A stretch of DNA of 64,000 nucleotides from Anisakis pegreffii (lineage: Eukaryota; Nematoda; Chromadorea; Rhabditida; Anisakidae): NCBI GenBank assembly GCA_035041965.1, contig JAPYMA010000200.1, positions 49,883 through 113,882 of the forward strand, read 5' to 3'. Of this stretch, positions 38,948 through 52,920 are shown one piece after another. Each line of letters opens with the position of its first letter. Position 1 is the first letter of the stretch. The position numbers and the translations under genes are program-made. The notes beneath the pieces were generated by a model, which worked only from the letters and a program-made list of their open reading frames with translations, had not been told where the DNA came from and searched no databases.

Positions 38948-41900
38948 ATGGGTGCAAAAGAGTTGAGTGCAGCTCAGCAGGTATTAATTATAATTATAGT
39001 ATTAATTATAATTATAGTATTAATTACAGCAGGTATTAATTATAATAGTAATATGTGTCACATAAACTGCTGCTGCTTCCTTTCCTAGATGTGCGTGCAT
39101 CTTATTGGGATGTGATGTGCACGTATAGTGAAAATGTACTGCTTAAGGATCGGATCGTTCGATCACGATATATCTCGATATATCTCTTTGATATATCCCT
39201 ATTGGTTTAATGTTTTTCGGTATAAGAAGACAATCAGTGAATTGAATTTGTAATAATAGTAACGAATGAAATAATGACTACAATAATAATGACTACAATT
39301 AATTATTTATTCATTAATTATCGATGTTGTCATTTTCGTTAGTTTATCGTGTGTTCTGTTGCTGTTGGTTTTGAGTCTTATGAGTCTTACGAAGGAAAAA
39401 CAAACAAATCAGACGGCGGATTGTTGATTGAAGGATTGAGAGGTGAAGCTAGCAGCCAGCTGCCGTTCCACTGCTGCTGCTGCTGCTGTTGGTGCAGCTA
39501 TAATTTTGGCTGATATGCAGTAGCAGTAGCAGTAAAGAGTTTTGATAAGTAGGAGAGCAGGCAGCAGCAGCATAATAATTTCATGTGAATGCAGTCATAA
39601 ATGAAATGTACTCAGTCAGAATTAGTACTTTTTTAGGAATTATTTGATGCAGTACGAAAGGGTGATTTAGAGAAAGTGAATTTATGGTTAGCCAACAAAC
39701 GCAATAAACGTCCTCGAACACCGTTGAATTTTCTGCGTGCAAGCAGCACACCACAAACAGCATGGTTAAGCGCCATGGTGGATCCGTCGAATGGCTATAC
39801 AGCATTGCATTTGGCCGCTTTACAAGGTCATACCAGTGTGTTAAGTGCGCTGTTGGATGCAGACGTGACAATGTTGCACGCACGAGATCGTCGTGGTTGT
39901 CTACCGATTCATTTGGCCGCCTGGAATGGCCATCTAGAAGTGGTACAGCTTCTGTTGGAGACTCAACCAGAGCTTGTCGATGCCGTCAATAATGCCAAAG
40001 AATCACCGTTACATTTGTCTGCACAACATGGGCATGCTAAAGTGGTCACTGCACTATTGGCGGTTTGTACTTTATCTATCGCCAGCTAACATGACAACAG
40101 CCAGTTTCATAAAAAATGCCTTCCTTCGTTCGTTTTATCGGGATCTGGATCTGGATCTAGATCTGGATCAGGTATCGGCATTCACCGAGAAAAAGTGACC
40201 GAAATGATGTTATAAGTAATCGAAATGCTGCAGGGATATGGATCGGGATTTAAATAGGGATTACGGGATAAGTAATTAATTTAGGATCGGATTGCATTTG
40301 TTTAACGCAAACACTTCTTTAATTTCGTGTTCTTATTATTGCAATGGTTTTATGATTATTATTATTATTGTTGTTGTTGTTGTACAGAAACACGCAGATG
40401 CACGGCTAAGGAATGCCCGAGCCGAAACGGCGTTAGATATCGCTGCACGTCTTGGTAAAGCAAACGTTTGTCGATTGATCATCTGTAACTGTCCGGAATT
40501 GGCTCTTCAGGTGATTGATTGATTGATTGATTGGTTATTGATCAGTAAATATTTGTTGATGTGTACTGTATTGCATTTGCAGAGCGCAGCAGACTGTTCG
40601 TCAACTGATTCGGGACGTTCCAGACATATCGCGCAAGTAGTGTACCCGTTGCATGCAGCTGCACGACACGGTCACATCGACTGTCTGCAGATCCTTTGTC
40701 AGTCGGGATTCGATCTGGATTATGTGACCGATGAAGGGAGTGCACTCCATGTGGCCGCACTCTTCGGCAAGGTTGATGCTGTTAAACTGTTGCTCAGTCA
40801 AGGTTCGTCTCTTCCTATCACGATCTCTATTATGATTATGCATTCACTCATCTAAGATGATGATGTTCATCTTTGCGTTCAGGCATAAGCATTGAAACAC
40901 GTGATAGTCAAGGTCGAACCGTACTCGACACACTCCGTGAACACGAGAGTGAAAAAGCCTCTGATCTGACGCAGGTCATACAAAGTCGTGAAGGGTGGTC
41001 TGAATGCCGCAAGCTTATCGAATGTCAGCTTATTCATATTCTTACATTTATCATTGATCTGTCTCATAATACAGCCATTCTTATTGTTATTAATATTAAT
41101 ATTATTATTATTATTCAATTGCAACAAGAGTTTATCGTGGTTTCAGCTTATATTCAACAGCAAGATCATCATCATCATCTGTGCAGTGCTAGCAGTGCCA
41201 TTTTTGGAGCTGTAGAAGATCGGCGTAAATGTACACACCGCGGAATGGCAGCCGTTTGTTCAAATTCAACTGCTAGCAGAACTATAAACAGTAATAAGCA
41301 GCAGCAGACAACAACAAGCCAGCAGTAGTACAAATGATTCTGATTGTTGGAATGGCAGTAGTGGCAGCAACAGTAACGACAGATTGTTGAATAGTGTGGT
41401 GGTGCTGAATGCTGAAGAGCCACCAGATGAACAACGTAGACGACGTTGTTATTGCTTGTGTTGTTATCATAATAGTGGTGGTGGTGGTAGTGGTAGAAAT
41501 GCAACGAGTGCAGCAGCGAGTGCAAGTCAAGTGACGGGCACGATGACGGTGGCAAATGGTGCCACTGAAACTGATACAAAGAGTTTGTTGAGTAGAGAAT
41601 GTTCGTCATCTGCAGCTGATGCTGCTGCTGCTGCCAGATGCGGTGGCGGCGCATCAACATCGAACCCAGCTACCACAACAGCAGCAGCAGGAACAACAGC
41701 ATCGGCATTAATAGCGACAAGTTGTTCGTGTTGTTCGTGTAATACGACGCCATCGTCACCGTGTTCTTGGATGCATGATCGCTCAACGAACAATATATCT
41801 TCAACAATGGCCATCAACCCGTCGTTACGACGAGCACCACATCAAACAGTCACTGCTCCTGCTGCGCGAATGTATCAGAATGCTTCCATGATAAGTGGTG

Positions 41901-44900
41901 GTCAGAGCCAGAGGTCCAGGATCATATCAACTTGCCCAAAATGCAGCAGTGATCTTGTTCAAGCGGCGGATGCTGAAAATGTGCAAGTGCAAGATGTGGT
42001 TTGGCGACCCATTCCCGAGTGTGCTGCATCAGGTTAGTAGTTACTTGCAGGTAATTATATATGGTAAGAAGAAGTTGGCAGTACATCGCAGTACAGGTGA
42101 CTAGAGTGATTCTAAAAGAAATATGGATGGCATTCTTGAGAAGATATTTGAATTGAATTTGTTTTGCAGCACGATTGCATCACGAGGCAGCAGCAGCAGC
42201 ACTAAATCGTAGTAATGCAGCATCACAGCAACATCGAGAAGAGCAATTGAATGTGCTGCTCACGTGTTGTTCATCACCCACCTCTCGTCATAGCCACCAT
42301 CATCGTCACACTTGCGGCGCCGCTGCGGCTGCTGCTGCTGCAGCATCTTCATCGTCTCCTTCACCTCAAAGCCTAAGCCATCATCATTCTGAATCTAGTC
42401 ATGTTCGTTCCACTTTTGCTAGTGCTTCGTCTGAAAATGAACCTACAGCAGCAGCAGCAGCAGCATACCCTCGGCATTACCACCCATGTAGTCGTCGCAC
42501 ATCTGAAATCGATTATTCCGATTGTAATTTATTGCAACAGCAGCAGCAGCAACCGAATTCAAGTGGAACGCTGATTTATCATCCTCCGTCATTACTGGTT
42601 ATTGATTTGATCATTTAATGTTCATTTACAAATATATAGTTTAATGGCTTTATGATATGAATCGATGCCCAAAGGTTGACTGCTACTTGTCTCATAACGT
42701 AAGAGCAGTGCAGTGTGTCTATCGTCAAGTGCGTCGTACCTCAGCCAAGCAAGATGGTCGGTCAGTATTCAAGCGTTCAGGAAAAAAATGTGCATAAGCT
42801 GCTAGTTAGTTAGTAGTTTATGCTAGTAGCTTATGCTGAAGCAGTGAGTTAGTTGGTTGAACGGCTCTAGAGAGGGTGGTGGTTGTGCCAAACGGAAGGA
42901 AGGACATGCGGTCTCGTATCATATTGTTATATTCTCAATGATTTTATTGTTTACTTGTAAGGCTGATGTGATAACACTGACGAACGCTGAGCATGATGAT
43001 AATGGAGATGGAGATGAATCGTTTGCAATGGTGTTGCATCATCATCATCACGACGACGACAACGACAACGAAACCAACGATGCTACGTCGTCGTGGTCGT
43101 CGTCGTATCATATCCGCCGCGATTTACAGCCGTTGCAATATGATTCACAGTTGGATGGTGTTTCAACGTTGAGTCTATCGACGACGTTGATTGATCCATC
43201 TTCCGAAGCGGATGCTTCAAGGTAAGAACAAAAAGCCAGCCACTACTGCAGTTCGCTGCTGCTGTTGTTGTTGCTGCTGCTGCCACCGCTGACTTATTAG
43301 GTGAATTGAAAAGGCAGCAAATCAAGTTTGATCATCATCCGCACTTAAGATATTAGGGTAGTGGATGGTTCAGTGACACGAATGAATAGATTGATATGAG
43401 AGACTGAAGTAAATTATTGTTATATGGTGCATTCACTCTTACTAGTATCCTATCGCAAACGTTGTTTAGCAGTGGAGGACAGCCATCGCCATCAATAGGA
43501 CGACATGAAACACTGTCAGATCATCATAGTGGACAAGATGTTTGTGCATTCAATGGTTAGTTTCGTGGTCAGTGTTGTTGTTATAGTGAATGTTGTTGTG
43601 CTCGTACTCATCTTCATGCTTGTCGTTGAATTAGCTGCAGAAACATCAGTATATGTGTCAGGATTGGGCTCGCTAGGAGCTGCGGCAGCCATTCAATCGG
43701 CAGCAGCAGCATCAGCCACAGCCACTCAACAAGCTCCACGTTTCCCATTAACTTCACCGACGAATAAGAGCCGTCACGCGAAATCAAATCGTTCTGCTGC
43801 TGCTGGCAGCCTAGTGATCGGTACTCTGGCAAGCGCTAACAATGCTACTCAACAACAACAACAACAGCATCTACAACCTCGTATGGGTATGACGAGCGTG
43901 GCTTGTAAGTCTTTGTAGAGTTAACTCTGACTGAATTATAAGCCTATCACCAGAAAAGAATACATATATTCGACAAGAGTGTGACCATGTGTATGGTGCA
44001 GTCGATCGACGAAGACCGTCAGTAAAATAGGCGAAGCGTTAGGTGGTGGTTTGCATAGATCCCAGTGAAACTTATTTATTTGCAAATATAATAGATTTGT
44101 CTGGTTTTGTGCTGTTGATTAAAATGATTTTTAGTTGCAATTAGTGAATTGTCGTGTCGGCTTATGATTACGGTGATGATGTTTAGGTGGTGCTGCTTCA
44201 AGTGGTGGTGGATTGATGATGTTGAAGCAGCCGAGCCAGGGCCCAGGCCCGGGCTCGTTAGCAGCAGCTGCAGCCACAACTTTAACGGTAACAGGTAGAT
44301 GCGCATCGTGTGCGTCCTGTGTGGTTGTGCCACGTCGAATGTCGTCTAAGTCAGCAGCTATGGCTCCAAATGGCCCGACTCTATCGTATTGTACCTATCA
44401 AGCACCACCAGTCGGCAGCTCAGCAGCAGCAGCAGCCGCTCAGTATTTATGCAATAACAACAATAATCTGCCGAGTGCCGCTGAGCCACGTATAGGAGCG
44501 CATTTAGCTGCGAAAGCTTCTACAATGATCACTGGATGTTATGATAATGTGCCATCGACGACGTGTGCAAAGCCGTCATCTTCTGCCGCTTCATATCAAA
44601 TGGTACTTCGTTACGATAATGTACCAACGAATCTACTCGTCTACGACAATGCGCCTCCATTTGGTAGGTGCAAATTGTTGTTTTTGAGTGTTTTAAAAGT
44701 TGTAGTAATTGTTGTTGTTGTTGTTCATTAATTAATTAATTAATCAATCAATTAATTAATTAGTAATTTGTGTGCAGGACATCGTCGTTGGGAACATACA
44801 TGTGGAGCAACCACCACTGCAGCACATCATCAAAACTGTACGACGAATCATGTTGGTTCACCAATGCATTCGAGTAAAAAAAATTTACTGCCTATGGACG

Positions 44901-47900
44901 ATACGACGACGATGCCTCAAGGTGACATTGTTAAATACTGTTTGTAAACCAAGCGGTGAGCAGCTTCTTCCGCGCTCTCTCTCTCTCATCCAAGTGCATC
45001 TAGAATATTTGCAATTAGAGATTTGTTTTTGGATTTTTAATTAATTACTTAGTTAATTAATTAATTAGTTTCAACGTAGCGTCTGAAGCCCGCACATGCA
45101 AGTAGCAAATGATCTGTCTTATGTGTCTTATTGTTGTGCTTTGCAGTGAAAGTAGTTAGGGCTGCTGCGGTTGGTAGTGCAGCAGCAGCACGAGATGCAG
45201 CAGCAGCACGAGATGCAGCAGCAGCACGAGATGCAGCAGCAGCAGCACAAGTATCATCGTCGAATTCGGTGATGAGCTCAAATGCGTTAGGCAATTTGAC
45301 ACGCTCTTTGGACATAGGCTCGAGAAACGAGAACGGCTCACATACTTCATCACCACCAAATACTCCTATTAAGACGTTTAAAACGGAGACCTTAACCACT
45401 GTGCATGCCAATGAAACTGTACCAGCAACAACGTTAACATCAGTAAGTTTTAATAGTAATAGTAATAATAATAATAAAAGTAATAGTAATAATAATAGTA
45501 TTAGTCATAATAGTAGCTGTGACGAGTGCCGATGCGACGCGAAAAAATATTTTGAAGAACAGTAGTCAATCCGAGGCTTTTGATATAGAATATAATTATT
45601 GAGCGAGCTGAGCCGTGCATGGCTATGAAATTGCTAATGCTGCTGCGTCATGGAGTGTTTTATAAGAGTGATATTAAAAAATAAACGATGCTAAAACGAT
45701 TGCTGGAACTAATGAATCATAGAGGGAATCAGATCAGATATAAAGCAGATATTGATTGATTGATTGCATTCGAATGTGCAACGCGTTTATAGTAGTAGGC
45801 AGTGATTATGATTTGGTGTGGAATGAATCAATTTAGTTTGTTAATAGGATTTTAATGGTGCTTTCTTTTGATTGTGCTCATTTCAGTGCGCGTAAACTGG
45901 AATATAGCTGAGAACTTATTATGTTTGAATAGAGTAAGATGAAAGACTGCGGAATGACGATTATATAGTAGTAAGTGATGTTACTGTTACTGTTACTGCT
46001 GCTACTAGTATTGCTAGTGATGTTTTCGTTGTAGGTTTTAACAGGTACAGAGAACAGGTGATAATGTGATAACGTGATTAGAGCAGTACTGATAAGGGGA
46101 AATGTTAAGAGATGACGTAGTTAGTGATAAGGTGGTGGTGGTGGTAGTAGTATTATCAGTGATAATGTGCGAATTTGATCAGGAAGGCAACGAAGAAGCG
46201 ATAGAGGGTGAACAAGAGGCAAGACGACGACAACTGAAATTATCGATAGAACGAGAGGTGGGTGAGATTGAAGAGAGTGAATCGGAATTGAAAGCAGATG
46301 ACGATAGTTGTGGTGCAGTTGGCACATTCTTAGATAGATTCGTTTCGTCGTCAACACTGGAGCGTCGTTGTTAGTTGTAATTTAATTAATTATCATTCAT
46401 TTTTAATTATTATTATTTGAATTGAATTTGTTAGTTAACTAGCGTATGTATGTATATTAATAATATGATGGATAGATGATGCGTTAATTAATATGTTACT
46501 GTGAAATAATTGATAATTGATTGGTGTGGTGGTGGTGGTGTTCAAATGCTACACACAGTTTCATTAATTATATCAGCAAATGCAATCAATTCATTGCGAG
46601 TTAATGCCTTAGTGTTATCACCAATATCATTACATTGTTGCTTCGTTGACATCCTTCGCTTGACATTCCGCGCAGATAACGATATTAGCATTGGGAGTGG
46701 AGTGGTGGATCGATCGATCGATCGATTGATTGATTGATTGATCTGCCTTGATCAGATTATAACTTGGATTAGTGATCTAATCGACGAGCAGCACTAAGGC
46801 GGCATCACACAGGTCAGGCGCACGCACGCACGGCTACTCTCCTTGCAGTGGTTTCTAGGGAGAGGGATTACAGTTGGATGCTAGAATGAATACTAGTGGT
46901 TGAGTGATGATGATGATGATTCAGCAAGTCTACCCGAAGCAGCAACAATAGGGTCTGTGCTGTCATCGTCCTCACGAGAGGGGTCAGGGGTCGAGCACAA
47001 AGGGGGACAACACAATGGAACAGCAGCAGCTGCAGCAGCAACATCGTCGGCAAGAGCAGTTGCTGTTGGGCATGGTCGTGCCCCGTTGGCCCTTCCTGAA
47101 GAGATGTGCGGTTCAACAAGCACCAGTATCATGTCGTCGTCAGCTGCCGCATCACCTGAACGCTGTGTATCCGCTTCAACTACTACTGATGAGCTAGTAA
47201 GTTTCCTATTATTGTTATTATTGTTGTGCTTGTTATTCTAGCAACGTATGGTGTATGGTAAAGCCGAATTCAATTCAATGAGGAGACAGTAGTAGTGTGT
47301 CGTGTTAGAGTGAGAAAACTTATTTGTCATTTTTCTAACTTATTATTAGCAGTAAGTTGTAGAGAAGTGGATGGCGCCGTTCCGGTACGGCAACTATAGA
47401 AAGTGATGAGAATAATTCAGTGACAACCACAACCAGGACAACAACCACCTCGGATCATCCACTCTCTTGGTCAACTACTGCCGCCGCTACTGCGGATGCA
47501 CAATCAACATCGAGTACTCAAGCTGTTAGTGGGATTTTTTTTATTGTTTAGTTGTTATTGTTGTTGTTTGTTTATGTGAATTTTGAATAGATGTTTGAAT
47601 ATGTTTGAGAATGACGCACTTGGATTCAAGGCAATACGACTGACTTGTCAGAGCCTTGTCAGAAAAACAAAAAATTCTAATATCGTCTTGTGATTTTTAT
47701 GATAATGTTGTTAAGAAAACGTTCTGCCAGTGATTTGGTGACGATTCATAGTGATCAGATACTAAAAGGTTTCAATGTAGACAGAGTGGAATTGATAAAT
47801 GCATTGCAGAGCACTGTTTGCGTGTTACAAGGAGCTGATGCTGCTGCTGCTGGTGGTGAAGGATGTACAACTGAGAGTCGAAGCATAGATGCGACATTGG

Positions 47901-48828
47901 GAGAAGTAGGATCGATATGGTCGAATCATGATGAGTCGTTATCGAGTGCAGAAGAGGGAGGAATAGAAGGAGGGACGGGTGAACAAGGAGTTGGTGACGA
48001 AGAGGAGGAAGGTTTAAGTTTATTGGAGGATGGTCTATCAGAGGGTGATTATCAAGAGGACCAATTAGGAGATTATTGTAGTGGTGCTGATAAAGAGAGT
48101 GATAAGAGCGGTGATAACGTTGTTGAGCAGCATAACGCTGATATGATAAGAGAAACGCCCACTGCCGCTGCTACTGCTGCTGCTTCACGTCCCACAACGA
48201 ATAGCAGACGCCAACGACGACTGAAACAGCAGCAGAAGGTTGCAAATGAGCTCAGTGATGAGAATTGTGTTAATGGCGAACGGTTGCACGATCAGAGCGA
48301 GAGCGCGAAACGAAACGGCAACATCATAGACAGCAACAATATGGCAGCATCAGCACATAATATGATGATGATGGATTCGTTGCCGAGTCCTGAGACGACA
48401 AAATCACGAATACACGAATTTTTATGCTCTCATGTGAGTATTATTGTCGTCAATCTTGTTCAATAATGTGAATTTTTTTGGGCACATTTTTACTTCGAGG
48501 GAGGGGAGGTCGCACACAAGCACGCTCGCGCATGCCACGCCGCCTACTGCGCATGGCCTCAGCCTAAGTGTGACCTCAGCCTCATCATCTAAGCGTAGCC
48601 TCAGAACGCTTGATGCTACAACAGAGGCTAGCAATCGAGCTCAGGCTTAGGCTTAGGCTGAGACTACGCTTAGGCTGAAGCCATGTGCAGTAGGCGTGGC
48701 TTCGGTCCATGTGAGCGCGTCGTTCGTAGTGTGCGAGCGTATGTTTTTATCATTGTACGCGAGCTTGCTCGCGTGCGAATCCCCACCCCCACAAAGTAAA
48801 AAAGTGCCATTTATTATTATTATTATTA

Positions 48829-48878
<50 letters not shown>

Positions 48879-50968
48879 TTAATATTGTGTGAAATTATTG
48901 ATAATCAGATATATGTTTAAGGAGGAACTGAAGAAACGTTTATCGCTATCACCAACATCGATATCAAGTAAAGCTCAGCAAACCCTAACCGATACAGTTG
49001 ATCCGTTGTCTCCATCGAGTACAGGTATTATTATTGTTGTTGTTTTTATTATTCTCTTTATGTTATTATTATTAATGATAATTATTATTATATGTAATCA
49101 TATTATTTATAACTGTAATTATATAACTACTTGCCAGCTTAGATTGTTCGGATTGCACGCTAGCCTCATCATGTTCATTACCGATCATCTCACAGCTGTC
49201 TTCAACACCTCCGTCGACGATCGGTATCTCACCGACACGTTTTGAACGTAGTGAAGTTTCTAAACAATACAGGTAGGTAGTGTTATTTATTTATTATTAT
49301 TCATTATTGTGATTATTTATTATTATTATTATTTCATTATTATAATAATTATTTTCAGTAATGAAGATCCATCAATATGCTCAATCGAAGTGAGACTGCG
49401 TGCACCAACAGCAACTCTATCGAAACAGCAACAGGCGAATGCGGTGGCGGCCGCATATCACCTGAAAGAAGCTCAAGCTCAAGCCGAGGCTCTGGCCGAA
49501 GCACATCGTGGTATGGTCATGGACGGCGGCGGCGGCGGCTCATCGGGTGGCTCAGGCTCGGATGATTGCAATTTGATGATGATCGGCAGCAGAGATAATA
49601 GTCACTGCTATAATCATTTGAATACGAATACGAATACGAATGCAAATGCAAATGCACTATATGAGGCAAAACTGAAACAACAACAGTACGCGGTTAAAAA
49701 TGGTAGTATTCTGTCGTCATTGGATGAGAGCATCGAATGGAGAGAAGTGAGTAGTACACTTTTTTTGTTATTTTATTATTATTTATTATTATTATTGTTT
49801 ATAGTCAGTGTCAAGGTGTGTTATTATTAATTTATTATTATTAATATTATTGTTGTTATTATTATTATTATGGCTGTTTTGCTTGATTGGTTATGTTGAG
49901 TTGCGCTAGGCTTGTTCTCTTGTTGCTTTCCTCATTCATGTATAACTAATAGATAGAGGAATTAGCATCTAATAAATTCAATCGCTAATGATAATAATAT
50001 TAATGATAGTAATAATAATAACAGTAACAATAAATGATAACCATATCAATAGTAATAGTAATAACAGAGGCTGCTGCAGTAAAATGCAAATAATATGAAA
50101 GGCATGCAATAGTTATTGAAGAAGTAGAATGCTGTTTGAATTTGAGCAGAGCAGAGAACATAATAATAATAAGTAGCTATAGTGCACTAAATATGATGCT
50201 GTAATCGCAGATCAACGAGATAATGGAATCATTTGGCGGAGGAATCTGTCGAGAATCGGTGTTCACGGATCAGTACGAGCCGAGAGTAGCTGTTTATCTG
50301 CGTGATCGTCGTTCAAAAGCACTCACCTTACAGCTCAACAACGGTACAGCAGCAGCAGTAGCAGCGTCGTCACCACCCGTAAATGGCAACACACATTGTG
50401 CATGTTATTCGAGGACGACTGCTACCGATGGCGATGGCGATGGCGTTGCCACTGCTACTGATAGCATTGATTCGAAGCATTTTCTAGCCCTAGCCACCGC
50501 CGCCGCCCAAACAGGAGACGGCCACCGGCGACGGCTCTGCTGAGCCTGTTGCTGTGCCTCCAGCTAGTAGACGAGTATCTAGGCAGTATGCAGCAGCAGC
50601 AGCAGTAGCACCACCGAACGCACACGTTCAACTGCTCGGCACCCAAACAGCAGCAGCAGCAGCACTTCAATTAGAGTCACATAGCAGCAGCAGCCGATCG
50701 CTGCCCTCCGATGGTTGTGTACACGGTACCTGTTCGTGTGCTGCCGCTGCTGCTGCTGCTGCTGATGACCATCTGTTATCGTCCTCGTTGGTATCGTTGT
50801 CCCCACGCCATCATACTACTACTAATCGATGTTATCGTTGTGGTCACGATCACCAACAGCATTTCTATAGTAATAATAATACTGTCGCTGAAACGGCGGC
50901 TACTACTAATGCCTCAGAGGAAATGATTTTAATTTCGTCATTAAGCGCTGCCTCTAAACGTTCCTCTC

Positions 50969-51012
<44 letters not shown>

Positions 51013-52862
51013 GCTACTACTACTACTACTGCTACTACTACTAATGATGGTGTTGGTGCGGTACAGCCACAGCCATTAGTTTCAACATTGAATAGTTCAA
51101 ATGCTCGTCTTACTATTATTAAATCATCAACAATTACCGCGTCTAATAATAATAATAATAATAATAATAAGAGTAATATTAATCCTCATAAAAGCATTAA
51201 TAATGCATCGTTATTACTGTCGTCATCCTATCCGAGCGGCACTGTAACAAGCTCAGCAATAGCTTTGCAGCCTAAGCCTGCTTCGTATAGGTCGTGTTGT
51301 GATTCAACTCATCGATATCATCACAACACTCATGCTCATGCTCATGTTCAAGCTGCTAATACGGCTTCTGCAGCGTGCGTTCATCAAACGAATGTTGTTG
51401 TTGCGGCTGCTAATGCTAATGCTAATGCTTCGTCGTTGAATTGTACTTCTTGTTGTATGAGGCCACTAGCCGAATCCATCAAAACCATTGCCGTTCCTCT
51501 AGTAGCTAGCGTGTCGACTAGTGCTGCTGCTGCTGGTGGTGGTTATCATAAGAATAATTATAATGGAAATCATCAGGTGACGACTAGTGCTAGTAGCAAT
51601 AGACGACAATCATCGAAATATCATCATCATCATCATTATTCGGTATAGTCTTGTTTCGATAGCTTGTTACTGTTATTATTATTATTATTATTATTATATT
51701 ATTATTATTATTATTGTTGTTGTTATTATTGTTTATTGTTGTGGTTATATTTTCGTTGCTATTGAATTGCAGCCGAATAGGAGTCGCAGTAGTAGCAGTA
51801 CGACGACGACGACGACGACCACGTCGGCAGTGGCGAATTGGTTGAACGTTAGCGTTGGAGTGCCGAATCCACGAGCTAAAGAGATCGCTACAGTGCTGGA
51901 GAGTCACGGTTTTGACAGTGTCAAGCATATGGTATGTTTTATTGATTTTCTGCCTGAACGAGGAGGAATATACTGCGTTGATCTGAACGCGAATACAAAT
52001 TGCGATCGATCGATCCATCGATCGATCGATCACTTAAGAGATTCGTGGCCGCATTAAGACAGCAGCAAATCAATCAATCAATCAATAATGATCACATAAT
52101 TGTTGTCGTGTATATTCGTATGACTAATTAGCAGTCAACGTTGGATCGAGCCGCAATGCATGAAATCGGCTTGGACAAATCCACACAGCATCAGATTGGC
52201 ACCTATTTAGACAACTATCCAGGACAGACACCGCTTAGTGCAAGTAAGTAGTTTTTTTTTAAAACTTCATTTACGGTTCGTTGGTTGTTCATTGCCTGGC
52301 GAGTAAGACGGCAGGCGGACGGGCGGGCGTAATAGTGATAATGATATCACTAATTAGTGATAAAGAACTATGATAGTAGTAGTAGTAGTAGTGTGAATTT
52401 ATTGCTGGCTGATCACAGTGATGATCACTACTTAAAATATCAATTTTGAGTAGTCGATTCGGTGAATTGATATTGTGAAAAGAATTGATATGGTTCAGTC
52501 GATGATCTATCAATCGAGCAGATCTATTGAGCAGACAAATGATAGAAGTGGCGAGAGTAGTGCTTGGAAACGATCTTATAAAATAGAAACGATGTGTGCA
52601 AAGCAAATTCAAAATGAGTTTATGGATTTTGAATGAAATGTAATATAATATAGCAATATAATTCAGACTCGTTCACGTACGTATCAGACTGGTTGAATTC
52701 ACTGGAATTAGAAGATTATTTGGGACATTTTATCAACGGTGGTTTGACATCGATGCTGATCGTGCTCGCACTGGATCCATCTGCAAAACATTTGAAGGTT
52801 CATTGCTTGCTTTGTGCAGTTGTTTGTTCATTTAATGTAGCTCTACTAGGTGTATTTTGTTA

Positions 52863-52920
<58 letters not shown>

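Noticed and set aside
41175..41660. 161-residue minus-strand frame over ANKS1 exons 6-7
   Set aside because: Shadow of the plus-strand exons, which have matching splice phases.
43505..43634. Hydrophobic VVSVVVIVNVVVLVLIF segment before ANKS1 exon 11
   Set aside because: It is intron sequence (GTTAGT to AATTAG) read through; both flanking exons join in phase without it.
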